64,000 bases of DNA, taken from contig NZ_JAHWGT010000038.1 in the NCBI RefSeq assembly GCF_020873895.1, positions 1 through 64,000 of the forward strand, given 5' to 3'. The first letter of the stretch is position 1. The number at the start of each line of letters is the position of its first letter. Below the pieces are notes generated by a model. The model was not told the origin of the DNA, ran no database searches, and saw only the letters and a program-made list of their open reading frames with translations. This document shows positions 27,140 through 36,798 of the stretch, in pieces. The stretch comes from Streptomyces sp. DH12. GTDB lineage: Bacteria; Actinomycetota; Actinomycetes; Streptomycetales; Streptomycetaceae. The translations under genes were made by a program, and so were the position numbers.

Positions 27140-29029
27140 GTGAGCGACACACAGACCCAGATCGAGAACCGGCCGCCCTCCGTGGCGACCCTCTTCCTTG
27201 AGCGTGTGGCCAGGACCCCGGACGCGGAGGCCTACCGCTACCCCGTGCCCTCCGCCACCGGCCAGGGGCCCGACGACTGGAAGGCGCTCAGCTGGGCCCA
27301 GGCGGCGGAGCGGGTGTTCGCCGTCGCCGCCGGCCTCGTCGACCTCGGCGTACGCCCCGAGGAGCGCGTCGCCCTCGCCTCCTCGACGCGCGTCGAGTGG
27401 ATCCTCGCGGACCTCGGCGTCATGTGCGCGGGCGCCGCCACCACCACGGTCTACCCGCAGACCAACGCCGAGGAGTCGGCGTACATCCTCGCGGACTCCG
27501 AGAGCCGGGTCCTGATCGCCGAGGACGGCACCCAGCTGGCGAAGGCCCGGGAGCGCCGCGCCGACCTGCCGGAGCTGCGCCACGTCGTCGTCATCGACGC
27601 CGCCGCCGCGCAGCCGGCCGAAGGCGACCCCGAGGGGTGGGTGCTCTCGCTCGACGAGCTGGAGGAGCGCGGCCGCGCCCACCTGAAGGAGCACCCGGAA
27701 GCGGTCCGGGAGCGCGTCGAGGCGATCACCGCCGACCAGCTCGCCACCCTCATCTACACCTCCGGCACCACCGGCCGCCCCAAGGGCGTGCGCCTCCCGC
27801 ACGACAACTGGTCGTACATGGCGAAGGCCATCGCCGCGACGTCCCTGGTCCGCGAGGACGACGTCCAGTACCTGTGGCTGCCCCTCGCCCACGTCTTCGG
27901 CAAGGTGCTGATCTCCGGGCAGATCGAGGTGGGGCACGTGACCGCCGTCGACGGACGCATCGAGAAGATCATCGAGAACCTGCCGGTCGTGCAGCCGACC
28001 TACATGGCGTCCGTGCCGCGCATCTTCGAGAAGGTCTACAACGGCGTCGTCGCCAAGGCGCGGGCCGGCGGCCCCGCCAAGTACCGGATCTTCCAGTGGG
28101 CGGCGGGCGTCGCCCGCGAGTACGCCAAGGCCACCCAGGACAGCTTCCGGCGCACCGGGCATGCCAAGGCGCCCCTGGGCCTCACGGCGAAGCACAAGGT
28201 GGCCGACGCGCTGGTCTACTCGAAGCTGCGCGAGGCGTTCGGCGGCAGGCTGCGCGCCGCCGTGTCCGGCTCCGTCGCGCTCGCGCCCGAGATCGGGTAC
28301 TTCTTCTCCGGCGCCGGCATCCACATCCTGGAGGGCTACGGGCTGACGGAGTCGTCCGCCGCCTCCTTCGTGAACCCGGGCGAGGCGTACCGCACCGGCA
28401 CGGTCGGCAAGCCGCTGCCCGGCTGCGAGGTGCGCATCGCGGACGACGGCGAGATCCTGCTGCGCGGCCCCGGCATCATGCAGGGCTACCACAAGCTGCC
28501 CGAGAAGACGGCCGAGGTCCTGGAGCCCGACGGCTGGTTCCACACGGGTGACATCGGGGAGCTCTCCGCCGACGGCTACCTGCGGATCACCGACCGCAAG
28601 AAGGACCTGTTCAAGACCTCCGGCGGCAAGTACGTCGCGCCGACCGAGATCGAGGGCCACTTCAAGGCCCTGTGCCCGTTCGTCTCCAACATCGTCGTGC
28701 TCGGCGCGGATCGGAACTTCTGCTCCGCCCTCATCGCCCTGGACGAGGCCGCGCTGCGGGGGTGGGCCGGGGACCAGGGGCTCGCCGACCTGCCCTACGC
28801 CGAGCTGGTGGCCACCCGGCAGGTGCGGGAGATGGTCCAGGGCTACGTCGACCGGCTCAACGAGGGCCTCCAGCGCTGGCAGACGATCAAGAAGTTCCGG
28901 CTGCTGCCGCGTGACCTCGACGTCGAGCACGGCGAGCTCACACCCAGCCTCAAGCTGAAGCGGCCCGTGGTGGAGCGCGAGTACAAGAACCTCATCGAGG
29001 AGATGTACGAGGGCGCCCGCGAGGCCTGA
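27140..29029 (+). CDS. Long-chain fatty-acid--CoA ligase (AMP-forming)
   Basis: Activates fatty acids to acyl-CoA through an acyl-adenylate (ANL superfamily). The 629 residues contain the P-loop-like LIYTSGTTGRPKGVRL, the A5 motif GYGLTESSA, GWFHTGDIGEL and ITDRKKDLFKTSGGKYVAP, matching the long-chain (FACS) branch. The C-terminal Lys region is LTPSLKLKRPVV. The start is GTG 27140 behind GGAGGACGCC. The upstream palindrome at 27041 suggests control by a lipid-responsive repressor. It is monocistronic as far as I can see. Confidence 0.93.
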   Translation: MSDTQTQIENRPPSVATLFLERVARTPDAEAYRYPVPSATGQGPDDWKALSWAQAAERVFAVAAGLVDLGVRPEERVALASSTRVEWILADLGVMCAGAATTTVYPQTNAEESAYILADSESRVLIAEDGTQLAKARERRADLPELRHVVVIDAAAAQPAEGDPEGWVLSLDELEERGRAHLKEHPEAVRERVEAITADQLATLIYTSGTTGRPKGVRLPHDNWSYMAKAIAATSLVREDDVQYLWLPLAHVFGKVLISGQIEVGHVTAVDGRIEKIIENLPVVQPTYMASVPRIFEKVYNGVVAKARAGGPAKYRIFQWAAGVAREYAKATQDSFRRTGHAKAPLGLTAKHKVADALVYSKLREAFGGRLRAAVSGSVALAPEIGYFFSGAGIHILEGYGLTESSAASFVNPGEAYRTGTVGKPLPGCEVRIADDGEILLRGPGIMQGYHKLPEKTAEVLEPDGWFHTGDIGELSADGYLRITDRKKDLFKTSGGKYVAPTEIEGHFKALCPFVSNIVVLGADRNFCSALIALDEAALRGWAGDQGLADLPYAELVATRQVREMVQGYVDRLNEGLQRWQTIKKFRLLPRDLDVEHGELTPSLKLKRPVVEREYKNLIEEMYEGAREA

Positions 29030-29305
29030 CGCGGCACGCCCCGCGGCGCGGGGCTCCGGCCCGACGGACGCGGGGCGGCGGACCGAGGGGCGCGGGAGGC
29101 GGTGGTGGGCAGGCCCACCGCGCCCCCGACCCCGGTCCGCCGTCCACCGCCCTCCCACGCCCGCCGTCCGCCCCCGGACCTCCCGCCCCGGCGGCCCCGA
29201 GTCCGCCGCCCTTCCACGCCCGCCGTCCGCCCGCGGCCCCCGCCCTCCCGCCGTCCGCCGCCCGCCCGGGACCGCTCCACCCGGCGGTGACGGACAATGG
29301 ACCCC

Positions 29306-30538
29306 ATGCCTTCCGTACTGCCCGATGGTGAGCCCATGCCCGAGGACGGGGCGCTGCCCCCGTCCGCCCTGCACGGGGGCGCGGACCGGCCGCTCGGGTT
29401 CTACCTGCACGTGCCGTACTGCGCCACCCGCTGCGGCTACTGCGACTTCAACACCTACACCGCCACCGAGCTGCGCGGCTCCGGCGGCGTGCTCGCCTCG
29501 CGCGACAACTACGCGCAGACCCTCACCGACGAGGTGCGTCTCGCCCGCAAGGTCCTCGGCGACGACCCCCGCCCGGTGCGGACGGTCTTCGTCGGCGGCG
29601 GTACGCCCACGCTCCTCGCCGCCGGCGACCTCGTGCGGATGCTCGGCGCTATCCGCGACGAGTTCGGGCTCGCGGACGACGCGGAGGTGACCACGGAGGC
29701 CAATCCGGAGTCCGTCGACCCGGCCTACCTCGCCGAGCTGCGCGAGGGCGGCTTCGACCGGATCTCCTTCGGCATGCAGAGCGCCCGGCAGCACGTCCTG
29801 AAGGTGCTCGACCGCACCCACACGCCGGGCCGCCCCGAGGCGTGCGTCGCCGAGGCCCGCGCCGCCGGCTTCGACCACGTCAACCTGGACCTCATCTACG
29901 GCACCCCCGGTGAGAGTGACGACGACTGGCGCGCCTCCCTCGAAGCGGCCGTCGGCGCGGGCCCGGACCACGTCTCCGCGTACGCGCTGATCGTCGAGGA
30001 GGGGACCCAGCTGGCCCGCCGGATCCGACGCGGGGAGGTCCCGATGACCGATGACGACGTGCACGCCGACCGGTACCTGATCGCCGACTCGGTCCTCGCC
30101 GACGCCGGGTTCGCGTGGTACGAGGTCTCCAACTGGGCGACCTCCGAGGCGGGCCGCTGCCTGCACAACGAGCTGTACTGGCGCGGCGCCGACTGGTGGG
30201 GCGCCGGCCCCGGCGCGCACAGCCACGTCGGCGGAGTCCGCTGGTGGAACGTGAAGCACCCCGGTGCCTACGCCGCCGCCCTCGCGGCGGGGCGCTCTCC
30301 CGGCGCCGGCCGGGAGCTGCTGTCCGACGAGGACCGGCGCGTCGAGCGGGTCCTGCTGGAGCTGCGCCTGCGCGACGGCTGCCCGCTGTCACTGCTGCGG
30401 CCCGCCGGGCTGGCCGCCGCCGAGCGCGCGGTCGGCGACGGGCTGCTGGAGCCCGCGCCGTACGCCGGGGGCCGCGCCGTCCTGACCCTGCGCGGGCGGC
30501 TCCTCGCCGACGCGGTGGTGCGGGACCTGGTCGACTGA
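29306..30538 (+). CDS. hemW: Radical SAM heme chaperone HemW
   Basis: The 410 residues resemble coproporphyrinogen dehydrogenase-like HemW. The N-terminal YLHVPYCATRCGYCDF supplies the 4Fe-4S cysteines C39, C43 and C46. The SAM-binding GGGTP appears as FVGGGTPTLL, followed by TTEANPESV and RISFGMQS. The C-terminal HemN domain includes AHSHVGGVRWWNVKHP. HemW lacks the catalytic features of true HemN and hands heme to apoproteins. GACAAT (29293-29298) lies 7 nt before ATG 29306, so a leaderless start there is preferred over ATG 29297. It sits upstream of the hrcA region as in many bacteria. Confidence 0.93.
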   Translation: MPSVLPDGEPMPEDGALPPSALHGGADRPLGFYLHVPYCATRCGYCDFNTYTATELRGSGGVLASRDNYAQTLTDEVRLARKVLGDDPRPVRTVFVGGGTPTLLAAGDLVRMLGAIRDEFGLADDAEVTTEANPESVDPAYLAELREGGFDRISFGMQSARQHVLKVLDRTHTPGRPEACVAEARAAGFDHVNLDLIYGTPGESDDDWRASLEAAVGAGPDHVSAYALIVEEGTQLARRIRRGEVPMTDDDVHADRYLIADSVLADAGFAWYEVSNWATSEAGRCLHNELYWRGADWWGAGPGAHSHVGGVRWWNVKHPGAYAAALAAGRSPGAGRELLSDEDRRVERVLLELRLRDGCPLSLLRPAGLAAAERAVGDGLLEPAPYAGGRAVLTLRGRLLADAVVRDLVD

Positions 30539-30622
30539 CCCGCCGGCCCCGGCCCCCCGGCACGCACCGCCCCCGGCCCCCCCGGCCCGGGGCCACGCAC
30601 GGACCCGCCCGGCCCCGGCCCC

Positions 30623-31438
30623 TCACCCCCCGTGCGTGCCGACGGTCACGTGGTCGATGAGCCGCTCCACCCCCCCGAGCAGCTCCGGTTCCAGGTCGCG
30701 GTAGGAGCGCACGGCGCCGAGGATCCGCTGCCAGGCCGCCCCGGTGTTCCCCGGCCAGCCCAGGGCCCGGCACACGCCCGTCTTCCAGTCCTCCCCGCGC
30801 GGCACCGCCGGCCACGCGGGGATGCCGAGCGACGACGGCTTCACGGCCTGCCACACGTCCACGTACGGGTGCCCCACCACCAGGACGTGCGGGTCCGTCA
30901 CCGACGCGGCGATGCGCGACTCCTTCGACCCGGGCACCAGGTGGTCCACCAGCACCCCGAGCCGGGCGTCCGGGCCCGGACGGAAGTCCCGCACGATGGC
31001 CGGCAGGTCGTCGACGCCCTCCAGGTACTCGACGACCACGCCCTCGATCCGCAGGTCGTCGCCCCACACCCGCTCCACCAGCTCCGCGTCGTGGCGCCCC
31101 TCGACGTAGATCCGCCCCGCCCGCGCCACCCGGGCCCGCGCCCCCGGCACGGCGATGGACCCGGACGCCGTACGGGACGGGCGCGCCGGGGCGGCGGCGG
31201 CCGGCCGGACCAGCGTCACCGCGCGGCCCTCCAGCAGGAACCCGCGCGGCACCAGCGGGAAGACCCGGTGCTTGCCGAAGCGGTCCTCCAGGGTCACCGT
31301 CCCCGCCTCGCACCGGACCACCGCCCCGCAGAAGCCGCTGCCCGCCTCCTCGACCACCAGGTCCGGCTCGGCGGGCACCTCCGGCACGGGGGCGGGCTTC
31401 TTCCAGGACGGGGTGAGATCGGGGTCGTAACGGCGCAT
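30623..31438 (-). CDS. DUF3097 family protein
   Basis: Predicted 271 residues, beginning MRRYDPDLTPSWKK, which I recognise as the DUF3097 family conserved in actinobacteria. A small beta-barrel-like N-terminal part (FCGAVVRCEAGTVTLEDRFGKHRVFPL) is followed by a Toprim-like core (RIYVEGRHDAELVERVWGDDL, LGVLVDHLVPGSKESRIA, VGHPYVDVWQAVKP), suggesting a nucleic-acid enzyme, though the function is not known. The ATG at 31438 has GAGAGAG upstream. A GTG at 31513, with TAGCGT 8 nt before it, would give a 25-residue longer leaderless form. It follows the MBL-fold gene in the same direction. Confidence 0.85.
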   Translation of the reverse strand: MRRYDPDLTPSWKKPAPVPEVPAEPDLVVEEAGSGFCGAVVRCEAGTVTLEDRFGKHRVFPLVPRGFLLEGRAVTLVRPAAAAPARPSRTASGSIAVPGARARVARAGRIYVEGRHDAELVERVWGDDLRIEGVVVEYLEGVDDLPAIVRDFRPGPDARLGVLVDHLVPGSKESRIAASVTDPHVLVVGHPYVDVWQAVKPSSLGIPAWPAVPRGEDWKTGVCRALGWPGNTGAAWQRILGAVRSYRDLEPELLGGVERLIDHVTVGTHGG

Positions 31439-31524
31439 GACTCTCTCGGCTCCGGGGGCGTGACGGGCGCCGACCCGCCCCCGGGGACGTCCCCCGGGCG
31501 CGGCGGCGCGCACTGCGCCCGACG

Positions 31525-32286
31525 CTACGACACCGCGAACCGCCGGGCCAGCTCATCGCGTTGGGCGCGTACGAACGCGGCGTCGACGACCGCCCCGTGC
31601 CCCGGCACGTAGCGGGCGCCCGCGCCGCCCAGCTCCAGCAGCCGGTCCAGCGCGGCCGGCCAGCGGGAGGGCACGGCGTCCGGGCCCGCCTGCGGCTCGC
31701 CCGACTCCTCGACGAGGTCCCCGCAGAAGACCACTCCGGGCGGCCCGCCCCCCTCCGGGCGGCCTCCCGCGTCCCCTTCCGCGCCCGGGACCAGCAGCGC
31801 CAGGTCGTGACCCGTGTGGCCCGGGCCCACGTCGGCCAGCAGCACCCGGCGGTCCCCGAGGTCGAGCGTCCAGTCGCCGCACACCAGGTGGTGCGGGCGG
31901 ACCAGCACGTCCACCGCCTCGCCCGCCTCCCGCCGGGGCACGCCCTCGCGCACGGCGTCGTCCCGCAGTGCGTCCCGCTCCGAGGCCAGCACCTCGTCGA
32001 GCCCCATCGCGCCGAACACCTGGGCGCCCGCGAAGGCCGCCGCGCCCAGCACGTGGTCGAAGTGCGCGTGGCTCAGTGCGATGTGCGTCACGCGCCGGCC
32101 GCCCAGCAGTCCCTGGACCTGGCCGCGGAGCGCCGCTCCCTCGCGCAGCGTCGACCCCGCGTCGAACAGCAGCGCCGCGGCCCCGCCGACGACGAGTCCC
32201 ACGGTGGCGTCCCAGCCCGGGAGCCGCGTGCGGCCCACGCCCGGTGCGAGGCGCTCCCAACCGAACTCTTCCCAAGCGACGTCCAT
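31525..32286 (-). CDS. MBL-fold metallohydrolase
   Basis: Predicted 253 residues with the metallo-beta-lactamase motifs SHAHFDHVLGAAAF (HxHxDH), GPGHTGHDLAL and a C-terminal PGHGAVVD, so two metal sites look intact. The family covers glyoxalase II, lactonases and others; the substrate cannot be read from the sequence. TAGCGT (32298-32293) ends 6 nt before the ATG, fitting a leaderless message. It is divergent from hrcA and likely cotranscribed with the DUF3097 gene downstream (86-nt gap, with a possible second promoter). Confidence 0.88.
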   Translation of the reverse strand: MDVAWEEFGWERLAPGVGRTRLPGWDATVGLVVGGAAALLFDAGSTLREGAALRGQVQGLLGGRRVTHIALSHAHFDHVLGAAAFAGAQVFGAMGLDEVLASERDALRDDAVREGVPRREAGEAVDVLVRPHHLVCGDWTLDLGDRRVLLADVGPGHTGHDLALLVPGAEGDAGGRPEGGGPPGVVFCGDLVEESGEPQAGPDAVPSRWPAALDRLLELGGAGARYVPGHGAVVDAAFVRAQRDELARRFAVS

Positions 32287-32377
32287 ACCGCGACGCTATC
32301 GGCAACGCCCCCGCCCGGCGCGCGGTACGGTGAGCGGCCCCCGTCCCGCCGCGCCCGCCGGGCAGGACGCATCGCCC

Positions 32378-32408
32378 TTGCCAGGCATTGACCTGGGCGC
32401 CGTACACT
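32378..32408 (+). promoter_or_regulatory. Probable hrcA promoter
   Basis: TTGCCA (32378-32383) and TACACT (32403-32408), 19 bp apart, lie directly before the CIRCE element. This is consistent with transcription starting inside or next to the operator. Confidence 0.45.
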
Positions 32409-32422
32409 GGCCGCGGGGATGA

Positions 32423-32449
32423 CTGGCACTCGGACGCGAAGAGTGCCAG
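32423..32449. promoter_or_regulatory. CIRCE operator (HrcA-binding site)
   Basis: Arms CTGGCACTC (32423-32431) and GAGTGCCAG (32441-32449), perfectly complementary, are separated by exactly 9 nt. This matches the CIRCE layout (GCACTC-N9-GAGTGC core). It lies 39 nt before hrcA, so HrcA should repress its own operon with dnaJ. Confidence 0.93.
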
Positions 32450-32487
32450 CAGACGTCAGCAGACCGAAAGCCAGCTGGAGGTGCGCC

Positions 32488-33504
32488 GTGCTCAGTGAAC
32501 GCAGACTCGAGGTACTGCGCGCCATCGTCCAGGACTACGTCGGCACGGAGGAGCCCGTCGGCTCCAAGGCGCTCACCGAGCGGCACAGCCTCGGCGTGTC
32601 ACCGGCCACCGTGCGCAACGACATGGCGGTGCTGGAGGAGGAGGGCTTCATCGCCCAGCCCCACACCAGCGCCGGACGCATCCCCACGGACAAGGGCTAC
32701 CGCCTCTTCGTCGACAAGCTCGCCGGCGTCAAGCCGCTGTCGTCGCCGGAGCGCCGGGCCATCCAGAACTTCCTGGAGGGCGCGGTCGACCTCGACGACG
32801 TCGTGGGCCGGACGGTCCGGCTGCTCGCGCAGCTGACCCGCCAGGTCGCGGTCGTGCAGTACCCGTCGCTGACCCGGTCCACCGTGCGCCACGTCGAGCT
32901 GCTGTCGCTGGCCCCGGCCCGGCTGATGCTCGTCCTGATCACGGACACCGGGCGGGTCGAGCAGCGCATGGTCGACTGCCCCGCCCCGATCGGCGAGACG
33001 GCCGTCGCCGACCTGCGCGCCCGGCTGAACAGCCGGGTCGTCGGACGGCGCTTCGCGGACGTGCCGCAGCTGGTGCAGGACCTGCCGGAGTCCTTCGACG
33101 CGGAGGACCGCGGCACGGTCTCCACGGTGCTCTCCACGCTGCTGGAGACGCTGGTGGAGGAGACCGAGGAGCGCCTGGTGATCGGCGGGACCGCCAATCT
33201 CACGCGCTTCGGGCACGACTTCCCGCTGACCATCCGGCCGGTGCTGGAGGCGCTGGAGGAGCAGGTCGTGCTCCTCAAGCTGCTCGGCGAGGCGACGGAC
33301 CCGGCCATGACCGTGCGCATCGGGCACGAGAACGCCCACGAGGGGCTGAACTCCACGTCCGTCGTCGCGGTCGGTTACGGTTCGGGCGGCGAGGCGGTCG
33401 CCAAACTCGGCGTGGTCGGACCGACCCGCATGGACTACCCCGGAACGATGGGAGCGGTACGCGCAGTGGCACGTTACGTCGGACAGATCCTGGCGGAGTC
33501 GTAA
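32488..33504 (+). CDS. hrcA: Heat-inducible transcription repressor HrcA
   Basis: The 338 residues begin with a winged-helix DNA-binding domain ([57 protein letters not shown]). A GAF-like dimerisation domain ends in [22 protein letters not shown]. It represses heat-shock genes through CIRCE, and GroEL normally keeps it active (family knowledge). The start is GTG 32488 behind GGAGGTGCGCC. The CIRCE element upstream implies autoregulation. dnaJ follows with no gap. Confidence 0.97.
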   Translation: MLSERRLEVLRAIVQDYVGTEEPVGSKALTERHSLGVSPATVRNDMAVLEEEGFIAQPHTSAGRIPTDKGYRLFVDKLAGVKPLSSPERRAIQNFLEGAVDLDDVVGRTVRLLAQLTRQVAVVQYPSLTRSTVRHVELLSLAPARLMLVLITDTGRVEQRMVDCPAPIGETAVADLRARLNSRVVGRRFADVPQLVQDLPESFDAEDRGTVSTVLSTLLETLVEETEERLVIGGTANLTRFGHDFPLTIRPVLEALEEQVVLLKLLGEATDPAMTVRIGHENAHEGLNSTSVVAVGYGSGGEAVAKLGVVGPTRMDYPGTMGAVRAVARYVGQILAES

Positions 33505-34641
33505 GTGGCCACGGACTACTACGCCGTACTCGGCGTGCGCCGCGACGCGTCCCAGGACGAGATCAAGAAGGCGTTCCGGAGGCTCGCCCGCGAGCTGCAC
33601 CCGGACGTGAACCCCGATCCGAAGACGCAGGAGCGGTTCAAGGAGATCAACGCCGCCTACGAGGTGCTGTCCGACCCGCAGAAGAAGCAGGTCTACGACC
33701 TCGGCGGCGACCCCCTGGCGGGCGGCGGCGCGGGTGGCGCGGGCGGCTTCGGCGCGGGCGGCTTCGGGAACTTCTCCGACATCATGGACGCCTTCTTCGG
33801 CACGGCGTCCCAGCGCGGGCCCCGGTCGCGGACGCGGCGCGGCCAGGACGCGATGATCCGGCTGGAGATCGAGCTCGACGAGGCGGCCTTCGGCACCACG
33901 AAGGACCTCCAGGTCGACACGGCCGTCGTGTGCACCACCTGCTCCGGTGAGGGCGCCGCGCCCGGCACCTCGGCGCAGACGTGCGACATGTGCCGCGGCC
34001 GAGGCGAGGTGTCGCAGGTGACCCGGTCCTTCCTCGGCCAGGTCATGACGTCCCGCCCCTGCCCCCAGTGCCAGGGCTTCGGCACGGTCGTGCCGACGCC
34101 GTGCCCCGAGTGCGCGGGCGACGGCCGGGTGCGCTCCCGCCGCACGCTCACGGTCAAGATCCCGGCCGGTGTCGACAACGGCACGCGCATCCAGCTCGCC
34201 GGCGAGGGCGAGGTCGGCCCGGGCGGCGGCCCGGCGGGCGACCTGTACGTCGAGATCCACGAGCTGCCGCACCCGGTGTTCCAGCGCCGCGGCGACGACC
34301 TGCACTGCACGGTCACCATCCCGATGACGGCGGGCGCGCTCGGCACGAAGGTGCCGCTGGAGACGCTCGACGGGGTCGAGGAGGTCGACATCCGGCCCGG
34401 CACGCAGTCCGGCCAGTCGATCCCGCTGCACGGCCGGGGCGTCACGCACCTGCGGGGCGGCGGTCGCGGCGACCTCATCGTCCACGTCGAGGTGCAGACG
34501 CCGACCAAGCTCGACGCCGAGCAGGAGCGCCTGCTGCGGGAGCTGGCGGAGCTGCGCGGGGAGGAGCGGCCGACCGGCCAGTTCTCCCCGGGCCAGCAGG
34601 GCCTGTTCTCCCGTCTGAAGGACGCGTTCAACGGGCGCTAG
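33505..34641 (+). CDS. dnaJ: Chaperone DnaJ
   Basis: An Hsp40 co-chaperone of 378 residues that stimulates DnaK ATPase. The J domain carries HPD at 32-34; a Gly-rich linker runs ~75-100 ([15 protein letters not shown]). Four CxxCxGxG zinc repeats start at Cys 143, 160, 186 and 200 ([32 protein letters not shown]). The C-terminal substrate-binding domains follow. The GTG start is immediately after the hrcA TAA, so the pair is one transcript under CIRCE control. It is probably the second DnaJ of the genome, since the dnaK-operon copy would be elsewhere. A 14-bp hairpin follows. Confidence 0.96.
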   Translation: MATDYYAVLGVRRDASQDEIKKAFRRLARELHPDVNPDPKTQERFKEINAAYEVLSDPQKKQVYDLGGDPLAGGGAGGAGGFGAGGFGNFSDIMDAFFGTASQRGPRSRTRRGQDAMIRLEIELDEAAFGTTKDLQVDTAVVCTTCSGEGAAPGTSAQTCDMCRGRGEVSQVTRSFLGQVMTSRPCPQCQGFGTVVPTPCPECAGDGRVRSRRTLTVKIPAGVDNGTRIQLAGEGEVGPGGGPAGDLYVEIHELPHPVFQRRGDDLHCTVTIPMTAGALGTKVPLETLDGVEEVDIRPGTQSGQSIPLHGRGVTHLRGGGRGDLIVHVEVQTPTKLDAEQERLLRELAELRGEERPTGQFSPGQQGLFSRLKDAFNGR

Positions 34642-34663
34642 CGGCGTCCCGCCCGCGCCGCGC

Positions 34664-34695
34664 GACGGCCCCCCGCGATCGCGCGGGGGGCCGTC
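34664..34695 (+). terminator. Hairpin terminator after dnaJ
   Basis: A perfect 14-bp stem, GACGGCCCCCCGCG (34664-34677) with CGCGGGGGGCCGTC (34682-34695), and 4-nt loop ATCG. No T-run. Confidence 0.8.
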
Positions 34696-34821
34696 GGGCG
34701 TGTGCGCGGACCGGCGCCGGCCGGGCGGTGCGGATGGCCCGGCCGGCGCCCCGGCGGCTGCCCGGCGTGTGGGCGGAACAGGGGATTCGGCGGCGGCGCG
34801 GGGCCGTGACACCATGCGTGC

Positions 34822-35895
34822 ATGCCCTCCGCGCTGACCGATCTCTGCCCCCACCCGATCGTGCAGGCCCCCATGGCCGGTGGCGCCTCCTGCCCCCCGC
34901 TGGTCGCCGCCGTCTGCGAGGCGGGCGGCCTCGGCTTCCTCGCCGCCGGCTACAAGACGGCCGACGGCATGTACCAGGAGGTCCAGCAGGTCCGCGCGCT
35001 GACCGCGCGCCCCTTCGGCGTCAACCTCTTCATGCCGCAGCCCGGCCAGGCCGACCCCGCGGCCGTCGAGGTGTACCGCCACCAGCTGGCCGGCGAGTCC
35101 ACCTGGTACGACACCCCCCTCGGCGACCACGACGCGGGCCGCGACGACGGCTACGACGCGAAACTCGCCATCCTCCTCGACGACCCGGTCCCGGTCGTCT
35201 CCTTCACCTTCGGCTGCCCCACCCGCGACACCGTGGACGCCTTCGCCCGCGTCGGCACCCGCACGGTCGTCACCGTCACCAGCCCCGACGAGGCGCGGGC
35301 CGCCGAGCTGGCCGGCGCCGACGCCGTGTGCGTCCAGGGCGTCGAGGCCGGCGGCCACCAGGGCACCCACCGCGACGACCCCGAGACCGCCGACGCCGGC
35401 AACGGCCTCCTCGCGCTGGTCACCCGGGTCCGCGAGGCCGTGTCCCTGCCGATGATCGCGGCGGGCGGCCTGATGCGCGGCGCCCAGATCGCCGCGGTCC
35501 TCGCCGCCGGCGCCGAGGCCGCGCAGCTCGGCACCGCCTTCCTCGTCTGCCCCGAGTCCGGCGCCCACCCCCTGCACAAGCGCGCGATGACGGACCCGCT
35601 CTTCACCCGCACCGAACTGACCCGTGCCTTCTCCGGCCGCCCGGCGCGCGGCCTGGTCAACCGGTTCGTCCGGGAGCACGGGCCGTACGCCCCGGCCGCC
35701 TACCCCGAGGTGCACCACCTGACCAGCCCGCTGCGCAAGGCCGCCGCCGCGGCCGGCGACCCGCAGGCCATGGCCCTGTGGGCGGGGCAGGGCCACCGCC
35801 TGGCCCGGGAGCTGCCCGCCGGGCAGCTCGTCGAGGTACTCCACTCGGAACTCCGGTCCGCGCTCACGGCGCTGGCCATGGGAGGAGCGTCATGA
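34822..35895 (+). CDS. Nitronate monooxygenase / 2-nitropropane dioxygenase-like FMN protein
   Basis: The 357 residues form a TIM-barrel flavoprotein: PIVQAPMAGGASCPPLVAAV, GGLGFLAAGYKT, PFGVNLFMPQ, VSFTFGCP and the FMN-phosphate segments GVEAGGHQGTHR and LPMIAAGGLMRG, then AEAAQLGTAFLVCPESG. The His in GGHQGTHR corresponds to the catalytic His of class I nitronate monooxygenases; enoyl-reductase-like relatives (FabK) share the fold. The ATG at 34822 has a weak CACCAT 6 nt upstream. Its stop overlaps the rsmE start (ATGA). Confidence 0.88.
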   Translation: MPSALTDLCPHPIVQAPMAGGASCPPLVAAVCEAGGLGFLAAGYKTADGMYQEVQQVRALTARPFGVNLFMPQPGQADPAAVEVYRHQLAGESTWYDTPLGDHDAGRDDGYDAKLAILLDDPVPVVSFTFGCPTRDTVDAFARVGTRTVVTVTSPDEARAAELAGADAVCVQGVEAGGHQGTHRDDPETADAGNGLLALVTRVREAVSLPMIAAGGLMRGAQIAAVLAAGAEAAQLGTAFLVCPESGAHPLHKRAMTDPLFTRTELTRAFSGRPARGLVNRFVREHGPYAPAAYPEVHHLTSPLRKAAAAAGDPQAMALWAGQGHRLARELPAGQLVEVLHSELRSALTALAMGGAS

Positions 35896-36635
35896 CCGCC
35901 CCCGTCTTCGTCGTCGACGACCTGACGGCCGCCGCCCCCGGCGCGAGCGTCGCCCTGGACGGGGCCGAGGGCCGGCACGCGGTGTCGGTGCGCCGGCTGC
36001 GCACCGGCGAGGAGATCGTCCTGACGGACGGGGCCGGGCGCGGCGCGTACGGCACCGTCGCCGCCGTCGAGGGCAAGGACCGCCTCGACGTGGCCGTCAC
36101 CGAGGTGCGCGACGAACCCCCGCCCGCGCCGCACATCACCGTGGTGCAGGCGCTCCCCAAGGGCGACCGGGGCGAGCTGGCCGTGGAGACCATGACCGAG
36201 ACCGGCGTGGACGCGGTCGTGCCGTGGGCGGCGTCCCGGTGCATCACCCAGTGGAAGGGCGAGCGCGGCGCGAAGGCCCTGGCGAAGTGGCGCGCCACCG
36301 CGCGGGAGGCGGGCAAGCAGTCCCGCAGGCTCCGCTTCCCGGAGGTCGCCGACGCGGCGGGCACCCGCCAGGTCGCCCGGCTCCTGGCGGAGGCGGACTT
36401 CGCGGCCGTGCTCCACGAGGAGGGCGCCGAGCCGCTGGCCACCGCGCAGCTGCCCGCGGGCGGCCGCATCGTGCTGGTGGTGGGGCCCGAGGGGGGCGTC
36501 GCCCCCGAGGAGCTGACGGCCTTCGCGGAGGCGGGCGCCAAGCCGTACCGGCTCGGCCGCAGCGTGCTGCGCACCTCCACGGCCGGTACGGCGGCGACGG
36601 CCCTGCTGCTGGGGCGCACCGGCCGCTGGTCCTGA
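35892..36635 (+). CDS. rsmE: 16S rRNA m3U1498 methyltransferase
   Basis: A SPOUT-class RNA methyltransferase of 247 residues. An N-terminal PUA-like domain (EGRHAVSVRRLRTGEEIVLTDG) leads into the knotted C-terminal fold with VVQALPKGDRGELAVETMTE, EAGKQSRRLRFPEV (the conserved Gln-Ser-x-Arg loop), VVGPEGGVAPEEL and YRLGRSVLRTSTAGTAA. It modifies the decoding region of 16S rRNA. ATG 35892 overlaps the upstream stop by 4 nt (coupled translation). The usual neighbour dnaJ is one gene away, matching the common dnaJ-rsmE order. Confidence 0.95.
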   Translation: MTAPVFVVDDLTAAAPGASVALDGAEGRHAVSVRRLRTGEEIVLTDGAGRGAYGTVAAVEGKDRLDVAVTEVRDEPPPAPHITVVQALPKGDRGELAVETMTETGVDAVVPWAASRCITQWKGERGAKALAKWRATAREAGKQSRRLRFPEVADAAGTRQVARLLAEADFAAVLHEEGAEPLATAQLPAGGRIVLVVGPEGGVAPEELTAFAEAGAKPYRLGRSVLRTSTAGTAATALLLGRTGRWS

Positions 36636-36798
36636 CCGCCCGCCGCTCCCCGGCCGGCCCCGGGCCCCGGGCGGTCCACGCCCGCCGGCCCCTCGGCCGA
36701 TGCCCGCCCGGTCCGGCGGGCCGGGCGGCGATAGGGTACGGAACGAACCAGTGGGTACGCCCCGTACCCGCCGCCGAGTCGAGGAAGGGGCCGCCGGC

